The notes: generated by a model from the sequence alone, not told the origin. A stretch of 52,585 nucleotides of DNA from Hominifimenecus microfluidus (GCA_020687485.1 JAJEQR010000025.1:1-52585); one strand, 5' to 3'. Counted from the first letter of the stretch, positions 18,189-27,451 are shown. A program made the numbers and translations.

Positions 18189-19197
18189 GATTAACTCTCC
18201 TAACTCTCTCTTTTAAGAATGTTTCGATTTTATTTAAGAACCACTTGGCACATACTGAGAACACAACCGAACCGCAGATGACTGCAACAGCTGTGAAGAT
18301 ATATGCCAGCAGACTGTTTCCAAATAGATGAACGAGGTGTAACTTTTCAAACACACGATAAATTACCATGTGGCACAGGTAAATTTCGAAGCTGATACCG
18401 CCTAGGAACTTGACAATTGGATTGACCAATACCCCCCTCCGATTGCAGCCAAGGGTATAAATCAATGCTGCCACACAGAAAAGCAACATCATGAGCGTAT
18501 AGCCACCTACGGCAAAATAGACAACCGTGGCAATCAGCAGAATCGCTCCGGCGATAACCTTGTGCTTTGATGAAAACTCGACCAGTTCCTTCCGATAAAG
18601 AAATACCAAACCACCTGCAATAAAGTAAATCGCATCATAAACAATATTGCCTCTTCCTGCGCTGAAATAGGAAGAACACAGCCAGTTAAACATCAGTGCC
18701 GCAACTGCTACGCCCCACGCTCTCTTCTTATTTTCAATCAGGAAGCAGAAGAACGGGAACAGCATATAGAACACAAAAATGACTGCCAGTGTCCAACTCA
18801 CACCAATAACCGAAATCTTCGCATTTGGCAGAAGTCCTTGGCATAACGTCAAGTTTGCGAAAACCTCAAACAAGGATTCCTTGCTCGGTGAAATCACAAA
18901 GTCTAACGCACAAAGCAGTGCAAAATACGGCCAAATCTTGATGTATCGTTTCTTGTAGAAATCCTCTACGCTAATCTTCCGGTCAATAATTTTCTGGTAA
19001 TAGCCACAGCACATACCAAAACCGCTGACCATCATAAAAAGGAAAACGAGGTTTGTGAAAGATGGTATTAGCCGTTCAAACACAAATCCTCCTATCCCAT
19101 ATTCTCCATTTGCGAGGACGTGCATCAGCGCAATGCCAATAATGGCATACGCCTTCAATCCATCTATTCCCTCATATCGATCCGCTTTTGTAGCCAC
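18181..19197 (-). CDS. Acyltransferase family 3 membrane protein
   Basis: A 338-residue integral membrane acyltransferase with about ten hydrophobic segments. The family start GIDGLKAYAIIGIALMHVL contains the conserved Gly-Leu and the catalytic His region. It probably O-acetylates sugars of the polymer. The GTG at 19197 is preferred because AGGAGAG precedes it by 5 bases. A GTG at 19212 would overlap that site. The gene ends within the start of the radical SAM gene (8 bases overlap), so the two are translationally coupled. A run of six C at about 18430 is too short to be a strong slippage site. Confidence 0.85.
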   Translation of the reverse strand: MATKADRYEGIDGLKAYAIIGIALMHVLANGEYGIGGFVFERLIPSFTNLVFLFMMVSGFGMCCGYYQKIIDRKISVEDFYKKRYIKIWPYFALLCALDFVISPSKESLFEVFANLTLCQGLLPNAKISVIGVSWTLAVIFVFYMLFPFFCFLIENKKRAWGVAVAALMFNWLCSSYFSAGRGNIVYDAIYFIAGGLVFLYRKELVEFSSKHKVIAGAILLIATVVYFAVGGYTLMMLLFCVAALIYTLGCNRRGVLVNPIVKFLGGISFEIYLCHMVIYRVFEKLHLVHLFGNSLLAYIFTAVAVICGSVVFSVCAKWFLNKIETFLKERVRRVNHV

Positions 19198-19285
19198 AAA
19201 TTCTCTCCTCACATACCAGTCTTACTGATACACCTTTATCATTTTTTCCTAATGTTCGTCTCAACTGATTACATAAATATATAAT

Positions 19286-20395
19286 CTATAGTTGAAATTG
19301 AACTCCAAAAAGTTTACCAAGATTCACCGCATATATCATCAAGGCTTGTAAGTTGCATTTCAACGCTAAAAGCGGAATATCTACTTTTTTTCGCCTTGTA
19401 AACGGTAAAATTTTTATAGACTCTTTAACGAGCAGATTGCTGATATACTTTTTCGTCTCTCTTCTTGCATAAAAAGGCATCTTAATTATCAGTTCAAAGC
19501 AGGACATAACATTTGATCCTGCATAGTCTTTAACAGAAAAATTAAAGCCTCTTTCATTCAGATCCTTCACAATGTTACTACATGCTTCGAGCAATGCTAT
19601 TTTATTTCCCACTAGTTCTGCATCTCGTTTTTTCATAAAGGCACCAGATGGACGAATCGTATAGCAATAAAATCCCTTATTTAACGTTCTAATTTTTTGT
19701 GCTCAAGAAAAGCACATCGCATTGAACATACTATCTTCATTCAATCGAATTGAAGGATTAAAACGGATTTGATTTTTGTTTAGAAAATCTCTACGATACA
19801 CATTTCGCCAAACAGCTCCCCATTCAAGTCTTTTCGATATCGCCTCTGTTGAATTCACCCATTCCAAGATGTCCTCAACTGAATATCCAAGCTATTTGGT
19901 AAGAACAGTTCTTACTGTTTCTTCGACTGAATTAGAAATGTAATTCTTTTGCGGAAAAACTTCTCCTTCTTTCACTACATTTCCATCTTTATCTTCTACA
20001 ATTTGATAGAATCCCAAAACGGCAACATCTACGCTTGTCGATGTCATGAACGCCTTTATCGTGGAAAAATAATTTTCTTTCACAGTATCGTCGGGATCAA
20101 TAAATACAATGTAATCACTTGTTGCATTTCCAATTCCTGTATTTCGTGCTGCTGAAACACCACAATTACGTGTGTGAATTATTTTAATCCATGCACCTTT
20201 GTACTCAAATTCTATATTGTGATCACAATTGTTCTTATTAAAATATTGGCTTAGCCCCCCCCCAATATCATCAGAAGAGCCATCGTTCACCAATACAATT
20301 TCAATATCACTACAATCATTTTTAAAGATACTATCTAAGCATTTCGGCAAATATTTCATCACATTGTAGCATGGCAAAACCAAACTCAAGCTCAT
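19286..20395 (-). pseudogene. GT2 glycosyltransferase broken by two stop codons
   Basis: One reading frame from 20395 to 19286 encodes a GT2 protein of about 370 codons: SLVLPCYNVMKYLPKCLDSI, VLVNDGSSDD, GVSAARNTGIGNATSDYI and FIDPDDTV are intact. It is cut by TAG at 19892-19894 and TGA at 19703-19705. Between and after the stops the frame still reads as GT2-type sequence (LGYSVEDILEWVNST, SIRLNEDSMFNAMCF). The N-terminal 167 residues alone would hold the catalytic half but lack the acceptor part. GAGGTGAAAA precedes the ATG. It also has an in-frame G9 tract. A recently decayed gene is the simplest reading. Confidence 0.8.
20255..20263 (-). repeat. Homopolymer C9 (G9 in the coding strand)
   Basis: Nine consecutive C on the plus strand inside the GT2 pseudogene, encoding three Gly after SSDDI. 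Here the tract is in frame. It is the second run of exactly nine in the same glycan cluster. Confidence 0.9.
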
Positions 20396-20510
20396 TTTTC
20401 ACCTCGGAAATATTTCTCATTTTGTAAACCAAGCGCACTATAATGCAATCCTTTAAGGTAAGGAAACTTCACACCTGCATCACATAACAAACGGTTCCAT
20501 TAATTTCTTT

Positions 20511-21710
20511 TTATCTATAAACTTTCATAATTTTCTCGTAATACTCATCAATGGTATCGAAGCTGATGTCCTTACAGTTCGCACTGTACTCCGCACACAG
20601 CTTCTTATCACCCCAGAGCTTCTCGATCTTCATCTTCAGATCTTCGGCATTACCGCTTTCAAACAGCTCGCCGGTCTTGCCAACCTGAATCAGTTCCGGG
20701 ATGCCACCAATGTTCGCTCCCAGTACCGGTGTGCCATACATCTGTGATTCCATCACGGAGAATGGGCAGTTCTCATACCACTCAGAAGGGTAAATGGAGA
20801 ACCGTGCCTCACGGATAAGCTTTTCCAGTGCTTCGCCTTTCTGGAAACCAACGTTCTTGATGTTCTTAATACCATTTACTGTCTCTTCCAGCGGGCCAGT
20901 ACCGGCGAAGATGAACTGTACATCCGGCAGCTCCTTACAGACCTTGATGAGGGTACCGATACCTTTCTCCTCAGAGAAGCGGCCGAAGTAGAGGACGTAA
21001 TCCTTCTTCGGAGTCTCTTTCCACTCCACCTTGTCGATGAAGTTGTGCATTGCCACGGTCTTCGTCGCAAACAGCGGATTGCTGTTCATCTTACTCTTCA
21101 TGAACTCAGAGCAGCAGATCATATCGTCAATGTACTTGTAAGTACCCTTCCACTTCCAGAATTCGGCTTCCATCATGCCGATGGCAGATTTCGCCGTGGA
21201 GCCGTGAATGCACTTGCCTTTCATGCAGTTCACGAAATGGCCGCCGAGACACTTCTCACAGTTCTGGTGGGTGTTCGGATTGTTCAGCATGTGGTTCGGG
21301 CAGACCAACTGGTAGTCATGTGCCGTGAAGATGATCTTACAATCCCTTCCGGTCTCCTTGCGCCACTTCACGATTTCCAGGATGATGGAAGGTGTCAGCT
21401 GGTAGTTAAAGTTGTTCAAGTGACAGACATCCGGCTTGAAGTCGTCCAGAACTTTTCTCAGCTGCACTCGTGCTTCCTTGCTGTAGATGGTCTTGATCGG
21501 GTAGGTCAGCTTGCTCAGTTTGCTGCCGCCGTGGAAGTCCATATCAGATGTATAAGCATTGACCCGGTTGCCCACGCAGCGGCCTTCATGCTCCATACCG
21601 AAGTACTGAACCTCGTGTCCGTGCTGCTCCAGCGCCTCACCCAATTTGAATATATACGTCTCACTTCCGCCGTTTCGGTGCAGAAATTTATTTATTATCA
21701 ATACTCTCAT
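20511..21710 (-). CDS. GT4 family glycosyltransferase
   Basis: A 399-residue GT-B glycosyltransferase with RVLIINKFLHRNGGSETYIF at the start and a Cys-rich middle (VCPNHMLNN, CEKCLGGHFVNCMKGKC, residues about 140-165) seen in a subgroup of GT4 enzymes. It has YFGRFSEEKGIGTLIKV near residue 245 and the donor motif SIYPSEWYENCPFSVMES. The Shine-Dalgarno AGGAGA lies inside the last codons of the upstream GT4 gene, 3 bases from its stop. The Cys pairs could bind a structural metal. GC content and codon use are closer to the host core genes than to the AT-rich distal cluster. Confidence 0.9.
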   Translation of the reverse strand: MRVLIINKFLHRNGGSETYIFKLGEALEQHGHEVQYFGMEHEGRCVGNRVNAYTSDMDFHGGSKLSKLTYPIKTIYSKEARVQLRKVLDDFKPDVCHLNNFNYQLTPSIILEIVKWRKETGRDCKIIFTAHDYQLVCPNHMLNNPNTHQNCEKCLGGHFVNCMKGKCIHGSTAKSAIGMMEAEFWKWKGTYKYIDDMICCSEFMKSKMNSNPLFATKTVAMHNFIDKVEWKETPKKDYVLYFGRFSEEKGIGTLIKVCKELPDVQFIFAGTGPLEETVNGIKNIKNVGFQKGEALEKLIREARFSIYPSEWYENCPFSVMESQMYGTPVLGANIGGIPELIQVGKTGELFESGNAEDLKMKIEKLWGDKKLCAEYSANCKDISFDTIDEYYEKIMKVYR

Positions 21711-21713
21711 CTA

Positions 21714-22838
21714 TTATTTTCTCCTGTACAGTTTCATCGTTTCCCTTGCAACTTCATCCCAGTTGTATTTCTCGCAGATAAAGTCAGCTGCCTGATTCTT
21801 CATTCTCATAACCATTTCTGGATGGTCACAGGCATCTTGCAGTTTTTTTTGCAAGTCCTCTATATTCGACTTTTTGAAAATCAACGCCTTATCTTCCACA
21901 ACCTCTGCACACTCTGGAATGTCGGATACCAGACAGCAATTGCCGTAGCTCATCGCCTCCAACAGACTTAATGGCATTCCTTCCAAATCGGACGGCAGCG
22001 TGTAGATGTAAGCGTTGCTGTACAGTTCATCCAACATCGCTCCCTGTACAAACCCGGTAAAGAGAATCCGATCGTCACCCTTTGCCAGCTCTTTCAATTC
22101 CTCCATAAAGGAATCCGTATCACTGGAGCCACCCGCGATGACCAACTTTTTATCTGTCTTGACATTCTTGAAGGCCTCAATCAGATATCGAATGCCCTTT
22201 TCTGGCACCAAACGACCAAGGAATAATATGTAGGAATCTTTTTCCAGTCCAAAATTATCCCTGATCAGCTTTGCTTCCCGAACCTCTGGCCGATTGACAC
22301 CATTAGGGATAAAATGTGTCTCCCTCCCGTACGTATCCATGAAATATTTCTGAACGCCTTTGCTTAGAACAATGATTTCATCTGCATATTTCACGGCATT
22401 TTTTTCACCCTGTCGGATAAATTTGGATCCAACTCCAAATTTCCATTTTTCGCGGGCCCAGTCCAAACCGTGAATAGTGCTGATTACACGCTTGCCAAAA
22501 AGTTTTGGTATCCAACAGAAAAAGGCAGGACCTTCTGCATGGATATGCACCACATCGTATCTTCCAAATGCACTATAAAGTGCTGCGAAAAAGGAAGAGC
22601 TTACCGCCGCAAGTCCCTTCTTCTCAATAGTCGGAACAGCCTTTTGACGGATACCATCATATTCAATGGTTTTGTCATACTCTGCACCGCTTACATGATG
22701 GCCTGCTCTATTGTAGCAAGTTATATCACAACCATTCAGTGCCATTCGGGTGCATAACTCTTTTACAACAATCTCTATCCCACCTTCACGAGAAAGACGT
22801 TTCTGTCCGAAAACCGCAAGTCTGATTTTTTCTTCCAT
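21714..22838 (-). CDS. GT4 family glycosyltransferase
   Basis: A 374-residue GT-B enzyme: GGIEIVVKELCTRMALNG near the start, VVHIHAEGPAFFCWIPKL and STIHGLDWAREKWKFG in the acceptor domain, FLGRLVPEKGIRYLIEAFKN and TLPSDLEGMPLSLLEAMSYG in the donor domain. It resembles rhamnosyl/galactosyl-type GT4 enzymes that act first after the initiating transferase, but I cannot fix the sugar. A fragment of a second homologue lies just upstream at 23217-23298. It is followed by the GT4 gene at 20511-21710 with only 3 bases between. Confidence 0.9.
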   Translation of the reverse strand: MEEKIRLAVFGQKRLSREGGIEIVVKELCTRMALNGCDITCYNRAGHHVSGAEYDKTIEYDGIRQKAVPTIEKKGLAAVSSSFFAALYSAFGRYDVVHIHAEGPAFFCWIPKLFGKRVISTIHGLDWAREKWKFGVGSKFIRQGEKNAVKYADEIIVLSKGVQKYFMDTYGRETHFIPNGVNRPEVREAKLIRDNFGLEKDSYILFLGRLVPEKGIRYLIEAFKNVKTDKKLVIAGGSSDTDSFMEELKELAKGDDRILFTGFVQGAMLDELYSNAYIYTLPSDLEGMPLSLLEAMSYGNCCLVSDIPECAEVVEDKALIFKKSNIEDLQKKLQDACDHPEMVMRMKNQAADFICEKYNWDEVARETMKLYRRK

Positions 22839-23216
22839 TACTTCTCTCCAACCGTCATTCCATAATTTCTATTCTTGTCCTAGGCTTATACACAATCCCA
22901 GCAGTTCTTATCCTTAAATTATCATGCTCGTCTTTCACTATTCACCTTTCCTACTTCACAGCACAACAAGCCTGTATACAGATTGCAGCAACAATCTATA
23001 CGCAGGCTTGTCCTCGTACCTCCTTATTTTGTTTTCTGCTCTATCAGCTTTCGCTGTGGTGGGTTAAGTATAGAGCGCAACCAGAAGCCATTAACCCCTG
23101 AAAACACGCTGGCCCTAACGCACCATGACAAGCAGAAACAAGTTGAGGTGAAAAGGTCAAGCCGCGCAAACCCGCATGAAATCAGGCTTTTCTCTGGTTG
23201 TCCATATTATTTCACA
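22839..23216. other. Gene-free stretch with a strong hairpin
   Basis: No believable gene. A stem of 8 perfect pairs (CAAGCCTG/CAGGCTTG, 22967-23010) extends further with AGATTG/CAATCT. There is no T-run on either side, so it is not an intrinsic terminator. The remaining sequence (23030-23180) is GC-balanced and unlike the coding DNA around it. It may be a remnant of an inserted element, but I could not match it to a known family by eye. Confidence 0.4.
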
Positions 23217-23298
23217 CTCCCCATGAACTGTAACAATGATTCTTTTCCCAAACAGTTTCGGAATCCATGAAAAGAATGCCGGCCCTTCTGCATCCATA
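23217..23298 (-). pseudogene. Fragment of a GT4 glycosyltransferase
   Basis: About 27 codons read DAEGPAFFSWIPKLFGKRII then VTVHG. They correspond to the stretch HAEGPAFFCWIPKLFGKRVI of the intact GT4 at 21714-22838. The DNA has diverged, so it is the remnant of a second, related glycosyltransferase rather than a fresh copy. Nothing recognisable of the rest survives. It marks a past replacement or deletion right behind the initiating transferase gene. Confidence 0.75.
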
Positions 23299-23332
23299 TC
23301 GGTATCCATATTCATATAATACTTTAATATCT

Positions 23333-24790
23333 CTACATTGACCCATCTTTCTTCAACACCACAGCAACCGTCTTGAACAGAATCTTGATATCCAGTTCCA
23401 GGTTCCATTCATTGATATACTTCCGGTCCAGATCCACGACTTCCTCAAAGTCCGTGATGTCGCTTCTTCCGCTTACCTGCCACATTCCGGTAATGCCCGG
23501 CTTGATCGCCAGTCTCGACCGGTGGTGCAGTTCATACAAACTAACCTCTCCCACCAGTGGCGGTCTCGTGCCTACGATACTCATATCGCCCTTCAGCACA
23601 TTGAAGAACTGCGGGAACTCATCCAGGCTTGTTCTCCGGATGAAGTCACCCACGCCGGTTTTCTTCGTGCCGTCCGGCAGGATCTTATTTCCAATCACTC
23701 TGGGATCGAAGTCCAGCTTGAACATCTTGCCGTCTCCGAGCTTGTTATCCTTCATCAGTTCCGCTTTTTTTGCCTCCGCGTCAAGGTACATGCTGCGGAA
23801 CTTATACATTTTAAACCGCTTACCGTTCTTCCCGACTCTCTCCTGCGCGAAGAAAATCGGACCCGGCGACTGTGTATAAATCATCGGCGCCACGAAAATG
23901 AAAATAATTCCAGTCAGCACACACCCCAGCAAACCACCCACAATATCCGCCAAACGCTTCAGAAAGAGCTGCCCTGCGGAAGCATAGTTCATCGTGGTTG
24001 TCAGCACCGTATATGTGCCGATCTTTTCTACGAACCGTTTTTTGCCAGTGGTACAGCCAACCTTTAACAGATTCATATGTATGGTGACTCCTGTCTCTTC
24101 CAGCTTACGGATCACATCCTCCGGATAGGGAGATGCAGCAGATGGAACAATCAGGACTTCATCGATCCATGCCTGGCAGACATACTCTGCGACATCATCC
24201 TCTCCTGCAACCACAGGAATTCCGTCCATCGTAACACCCGTCAGGTTTCTGTCAAGCACTGCCAGACCGGCCAAGTGATAGCCTGCATAGTTATTCTCCC
24301 TGATGTTCGTAAGTACCTCATCTGCCACATCCGAAGTTGTAATGATCAGCAGAGAACGGCTTCCTCTATCCGGATCGATGCGCAGCTTTCTCAGCACAGA
24401 TTTCCAGAGTTCACGGGTCACGTATGTCAGCAGCAGATAAATTAACATCATGAAGCCGTATGCCGACCGTGAGTAATTACCTCCTTCGTGGGAAATAAAC
24501 AGATACGCGCTTATAGTTGCTGCCAGTATCAGCGTATGTTCCAAAGTCACAATGACTTCCCGGTAATGACCGCGTTTCAGCACTCGCTTCATGGTATTGA
24601 AGCTGTAGAGGATCACCAGATCTGCCAGTTCAATCACAATAGCTACATTCCGGTAAAGGTCATTGGAATACGGCGCTGTTCCGTGGCCGCTGATCACATA
24701 CGCAAGAAAAAAGGCGATTTGCAGACAAAGCATATCCAGAAGTATGAAGTCATAATGTTTGAACCAGCCTTCTGTCTCTCTTTTGTACAT
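23333..24790 (-). CDS. Polyprenyl glycosylphosphotransferase (initiating sugar transferase)
   Basis: A 485-residue protein of the WbaP/WcaJ/CpsE-like family that transfers a sugar-1-phosphate to undecaprenyl phosphate and so starts the repeat unit. The N-terminal half has four hydrophobic helices and a Rossmann-like region. The C-terminal catalytic domain starts with a membrane segment (KRLADIVGGLLGCVLTGIIF). It carries the family blocks FAQERVGKNGKRFKMYKFRS, TSLDEFPQFFNVLKGDMS and VGTRPPL, with PGITGMWQVSGRS near residue 440. It is placed directly after the CpsB-C-D genes, as in other Firmicutes capsule operons. The specific sugar is not evident. Confidence 0.93.
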   Translation of the reverse strand: MYKRETEGWFKHYDFILLDMLCLQIAFFLAYVISGHGTAPYSNDLYRNVAIVIELADLVILYSFNTMKRVLKRGHYREVIVTLEHTLILAATISAYLFISHEGGNYSRSAYGFMMLIYLLLTYVTRELWKSVLRKLRIDPDRGSRSLLIITTSDVADEVLTNIRENNYAGYHLAGLAVLDRNLTGVTMDGIPVVAGEDDVAEYVCQAWIDEVLIVPSAASPYPEDVIRKLEETGVTIHMNLLKVGCTTGKKRFVEKIGTYTVLTTTMNYASAGQLFLKRLADIVGGLLGCVLTGIIFIFVAPMIYTQSPGPIFFAQERVGKNGKRFKMYKFRSMYLDAEAKKAELMKDNKLGDGKMFKLDFDPRVIGNKILPDGTKKTGVGDFIRRTSLDEFPQFFNVLKGDMSIVGTRPPLVGEVSLYELHHRSRLAIKPGITGMWQVSGRSDITDFEEVVDLDRKYINEWNLELDIKILFKTVAVVLKKDGSM

Positions 24791-24947
24791 TTCTTACAAA
24801 ATCCCCCTTTATCTTATTCTTATCTCACTCACATAATTCAACTCAATAAGAAAACCGGACTTAACCTTCCCCCTGAAAAGTTGGGGTACTGGTTCTCTAT
24901 CCAGTTATCCTATCCACAGGTACAGTTCAGTGACCATTAATCACGAA

Positions 24948-25742
24948 TCACTGATCACCCTTCTCATCCAGCTTTATTTCTGAAGCAGCTGCCTGACTTC
25001 TGGTATCCGCTTTTCCATCCGTTGTCTTCGCCGCCGGTTTCTTTTCTGCGTCATTACCATAATATTTTCCGTAATATTTTCCATAATAAGCGCCGTTGTA
25101 ATAGCCTCCGCCCTTGTGGCTCACCTTGCTGAGCACAGCTCCCAGAACCTTGCAATCCGCAGTCAGCAGCTGCTCCTTCACCCTCTGCGCCACGCGGTAG
25201 CTGTCCTTGCCACTCTCCAACACCAGGATCGCGCCATCCGCTACATGGCCGACAACAGCAGCGTCAATGACATTCCCCAGCGGAGGCGTATCGATGATAA
25301 TGTAGTCATACACCTTCTTCGCTGCGTCAATCAAGCCCTCAAATGCCCAGCTTCCCAGAAGCTCTGACGGATTCGGCGGAACCGGACCTGCGAAAGCAAT
25401 ATACAGATTCTTTACATTACAGGAATAGATGATCTCGGTTGCCTGTGCCTGACCAGACAGGAAGTGGCTTAAGCCCTTCACCGGGTTCTTTAGGCCGATA
25501 CGGGCAGCCAGCACGGATTTACGAAGATCCGCATCCATGAAGAGTACCTTCTTACCGGCTTCCGCCATGGAGCAGGCAAGCTGCCACGCAGTCTCGGTCT
25601 TGCCCTCGTCCGGCGCACAGCTGGTGAACAGAATTGTCTTGATATCCGCCCCGCAGAACAGAATATTGGTACGCAGGGTGTTGTATGCCTCCCGACTGTA
25701 ATAGTCCAGATCGGACGGCGGGTTGATCTTGATTTTCTCCAT
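24948..25742 (-). CDS. BY-kinase, CpsD/CapB type
   Basis: A 264-residue cytoplasmic tyrosine autokinase that works with the adjacent CpsC-like membrane adaptor to control polymer length and export. It has Walker A SCAPDEGKTETAW (residues 41-53), Walker A' VLFMDADLRKS (66-76) and Walker B YDYIIIDTPP (about 144-153). A C-terminal Tyr cluster with repeated YYG/YYGK units (about residues 203-220) is the expected autophosphorylation tail. GAGGAAAATACA precedes the ATG. Past the Tyr cluster a charged tail of about 35 residues continues, longer than usual. The gene lies between cpsC and the initiating transferase. Confidence 0.93.
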   Translation of the reverse strand: MEKIKINPPSDLDYYSREAYNTLRTNILFCGADIKTILFTSCAPDEGKTETAWQLACSMAEAGKKVLFMDADLRKSVLAARIGLKNPVKGLSHFLSGQAQATEIIYSCNVKNLYIAFAGPVPPNPSELLGSWAFEGLIDAAKKVYDYIIIDTPPLGNVIDAAVVGHVADGAILVLESGKDSYRVAQRVKEQLLTADCKVLGAVLSKVSHKGGGYYNGAYYGKYYGKYYGNDAEKKPAAKTTDGKADTRSQAAASEIKLDEKGDQ

Positions 25743-25773
25743 TGTATTTTCCTCTTATCCTATTCTTCTCGTT

Positions 25774-26553
25774 CTAGTTCTTATAAGTCAGGCTTCCGGC
25801 CGTCTTCAGCTCATCCTTCTTGTTCACTCTGCCTTTTTTTCCCTTCTTCATTTCGGGGATCACGCCCATCAGGCTAACATCCAGATAGCGCTCCACATCC
25901 TCACCGGTGCGGATGGTATCGTTCATCAGGTGGAGCACGATGATAACTGCTGCTGACAGCACAACACCTGCTACTGCGCCGAGAAATACATTCTTCTTCA
26001 GGTTCGGGCTAGACGGGGATGTGGGCAAGTTGCCGGCTTCATTCACATTGATGCCCTCGATCTTCATCACCTGTGTGATATGCGTGCTACCGACACGGCA
26101 AAGCTCATCCACGATATCTCTTGCCCAGGCAGGGCTGGCATCGGTCACCGTAAGGTTGATAATACGGGTATCGCTCGGACTGCTGATGGAAATCTTGTTC
26201 GCCAGCGTGGAGGGCGACATTACACTGCCGTCCGTGTTCTGCAGGTGCAGATTCTCGATCACCTGTTCCAGTACGGTACGGCTCACGAACATCTGCTGAT
26301 AGTCCTTCGTCAGCTGCATACTGGAGTTCAGGTCGGAGTAAGTCAGCTGATCCGAGCTCTGCCGATTTAGGACATAGACTGATGCGGTCGAACTATACAG
26401 CGGCGTTACAAAGCTGCGGGTATATACAAACATACCGGCAGCCAGCACAATACCAGCAAGCACAATAATCCAGAGATGATGCAGCAGTATGAAAAACAGC
26501 TCTTTCAGGTCGATTTCGACTTCTTCGTCTCTTTCTCTTTCCTTGTTGTTCAT
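25774..26553 (-). CDS. Chain-length regulator/kinase activator, CpsC/CapA (Wzz) type
   Basis: A 259-residue polysaccharide co-polymerase with two membrane helices: LWIIVLAGIVLAAGMFVYTR near residue 35 and FLGAVAGVVLSAAVIIVLHL near residue 195. The outside domain lies between them. The short inside tail (ERYLDVSLMGVIPEMKKGKK) contacts and activates the BY-kinase encoded next. The N-terminus is Glu-rich (EEVEIDLKELFFILLHHLW), as in the family. AGGAGAG lies upstream of the ATG. It is the Gram-positive split form, kinase and adaptor being separate genes. Confidence 0.92.
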   Translation of the reverse strand: MNNKERERDEEVEIDLKELFFILLHHLWIIVLAGIVLAAGMFVYTRSFVTPLYSSTASVYVLNRQSSDQLTYSDLNSSMQLTKDYQQMFVSRTVLEQVIENLHLQNTDGSVMSPSTLANKISISSPSDTRIINLTVTDASPAWARDIVDELCRVGSTHITQVMKIEGINVNEAGNLPTSPSSPNLKKNVFLGAVAGVVLSAAVIIVLHLMNDTIRTGEDVERYLDVSLMGVIPEMKKGKKGRVNKKDELKTAGSLTYKN

Positions 26554-26642
26554 AAAGTTTTCTCTCCTGTAAGTATCTTCTATAATCTTTATCGAAAAAG
26601 AGGTTTCTCTTAGAGTTCTCTCTTTTACTTTCCTATTTATAT

Positions 26643-27353
26643 TTATCGGTACGGGGATTCTGCCAGAATCTCCCCGGCATTGCAGCAGTAGAGGTCTCTT
26701 GCGGCCTCTGTGCCCAGTTTCTTCTCAATGTAGCGGCGGTTCTGTCCCAAGATCATGGGACGATGCTCCAGGCCGTGTCCATCGCTGGCAACGAAGTCAA
26801 TGAGCCCTTCCTTCATCGTGCGCAGGATGCGGCGCTTCACTTTGCCTTCCAGACTGGATGCATTGATCTGAATTCGGGCGCCCTGCTCCCGCAGGTCATA
26901 TAGTATATCGGGATCCATTTCCAGCTGGTCGTAGCGCTCCACATGCGCGATGACCGGCCGGAAGCCGCTCATGCGTATATCCATGACTGCCCGGCGCACT
27001 TCCTCCTCTGCCACATAGGGCATGAACTCGATCAGCGCGTACGTGGTGTCTGCCAGTCCCAGGACTCTGCCCTCCCGCAGGTAACGCGAAGTGCGGGAAT
27101 CGTAAAGGATCTCATTACCCGGATATACCTTCAGATCCTGCAGGCCGACGGTCTGTATGTTTTCGTTCAGCTGTTCGGTTAATCGGTAGATCTGATCCGG
27201 AGTCGCTGTGTAGCGATCTCCCCGAAAATGGGGGGTGGCAATCACACGTCTGGTACCATACTTGTATGCCATCATCAGCATACGCATACTGGTACGCAGA
27301 TCCCGGCTTCCATCATCGATGCCGGGCAACACGTGTGTATGAATATCTATCAT
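26643..27353 (-). CDS. PHP-type tyrosine-protein phosphatase, CpsB/YwqE type
   Basis: A 236-residue manganese-dependent phosphatase that removes phosphate from the BY-kinase tail. PHP motifs: IDIHTHVLPGIDDGS at the start, ATPHFRGDRY near residue 45, PVIAHVERYDQLE near residue 130 and VASDGHGLEHRP near residue 190. The start is the ATG at 27353, preceded by GGGAGGTGACGTT; a TTG/ATG further upstream would overlap the promoter. It is the first gene of the capsule operon. The promoter region just upstream contains a perfect inverted repeat. Confidence 0.93.
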   Translation of the reverse strand: MIDIHTHVLPGIDDGSRDLRTSMRMLMMAYKYGTRRVIATPHFRGDRYTATPDQIYRLTEQLNENIQTVGLQDLKVYPGNEILYDSRTSRYLREGRVLGLADTTYALIEFMPYVAEEEVRRAVMDIRMSGFRPVIAHVERYDQLEMDPDILYDLREQGARIQINASSLEGKVKRRILRTMKEGLIDFVASDGHGLEHRPMILGQNRRYIEKKLGTEAARDLYCCNAGEILAESPYR

Positions 27354-27366
27354 AACGTCACCTCCC

Positions 27367-27408
27367 ATTCTATCTGTTTTTGTTATTATAGTCAACTATT
27401 TTTGACTA
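27367..27408 (-). promoter_or_regulatory. Capsule operon promoter with overlapping palindrome
   Basis: On the minus strand TTGACT (27390-27395), 17 bases, TAGAAT (27367-27372) form a strong sigma-A style promoter. A second -10, TATAAT (27385-27390), would give a longer leader that keeps the Shine-Dalgarno. A perfect 7-6-7 inverted repeat (TAGTCAA/TTGACTA, 27389-27408) overlaps them and could be an operator. Confidence 0.65.
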
Positions 27409-27451
27409 CCATTCAAAGATCCGTTAAATTTTTTTAACCCGCATGTTGCCT

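Noticed and set aside
4518-19894. Reading the in-frame TAG/TGA codons as recoded amino acids (pyrrolysine, selenocysteine)
   Set aside because: Both TAG and TGA occur, no SECIS-like hairpin or pyl genes are visible, and the affected genes are non-essential glycan genes; decay is simpler.
22983-23270. 95-codon plus-strand open frame
   Set aside because: No ribosome site, runs through a hairpin and is antisense to the glycosyltransferase fragment.
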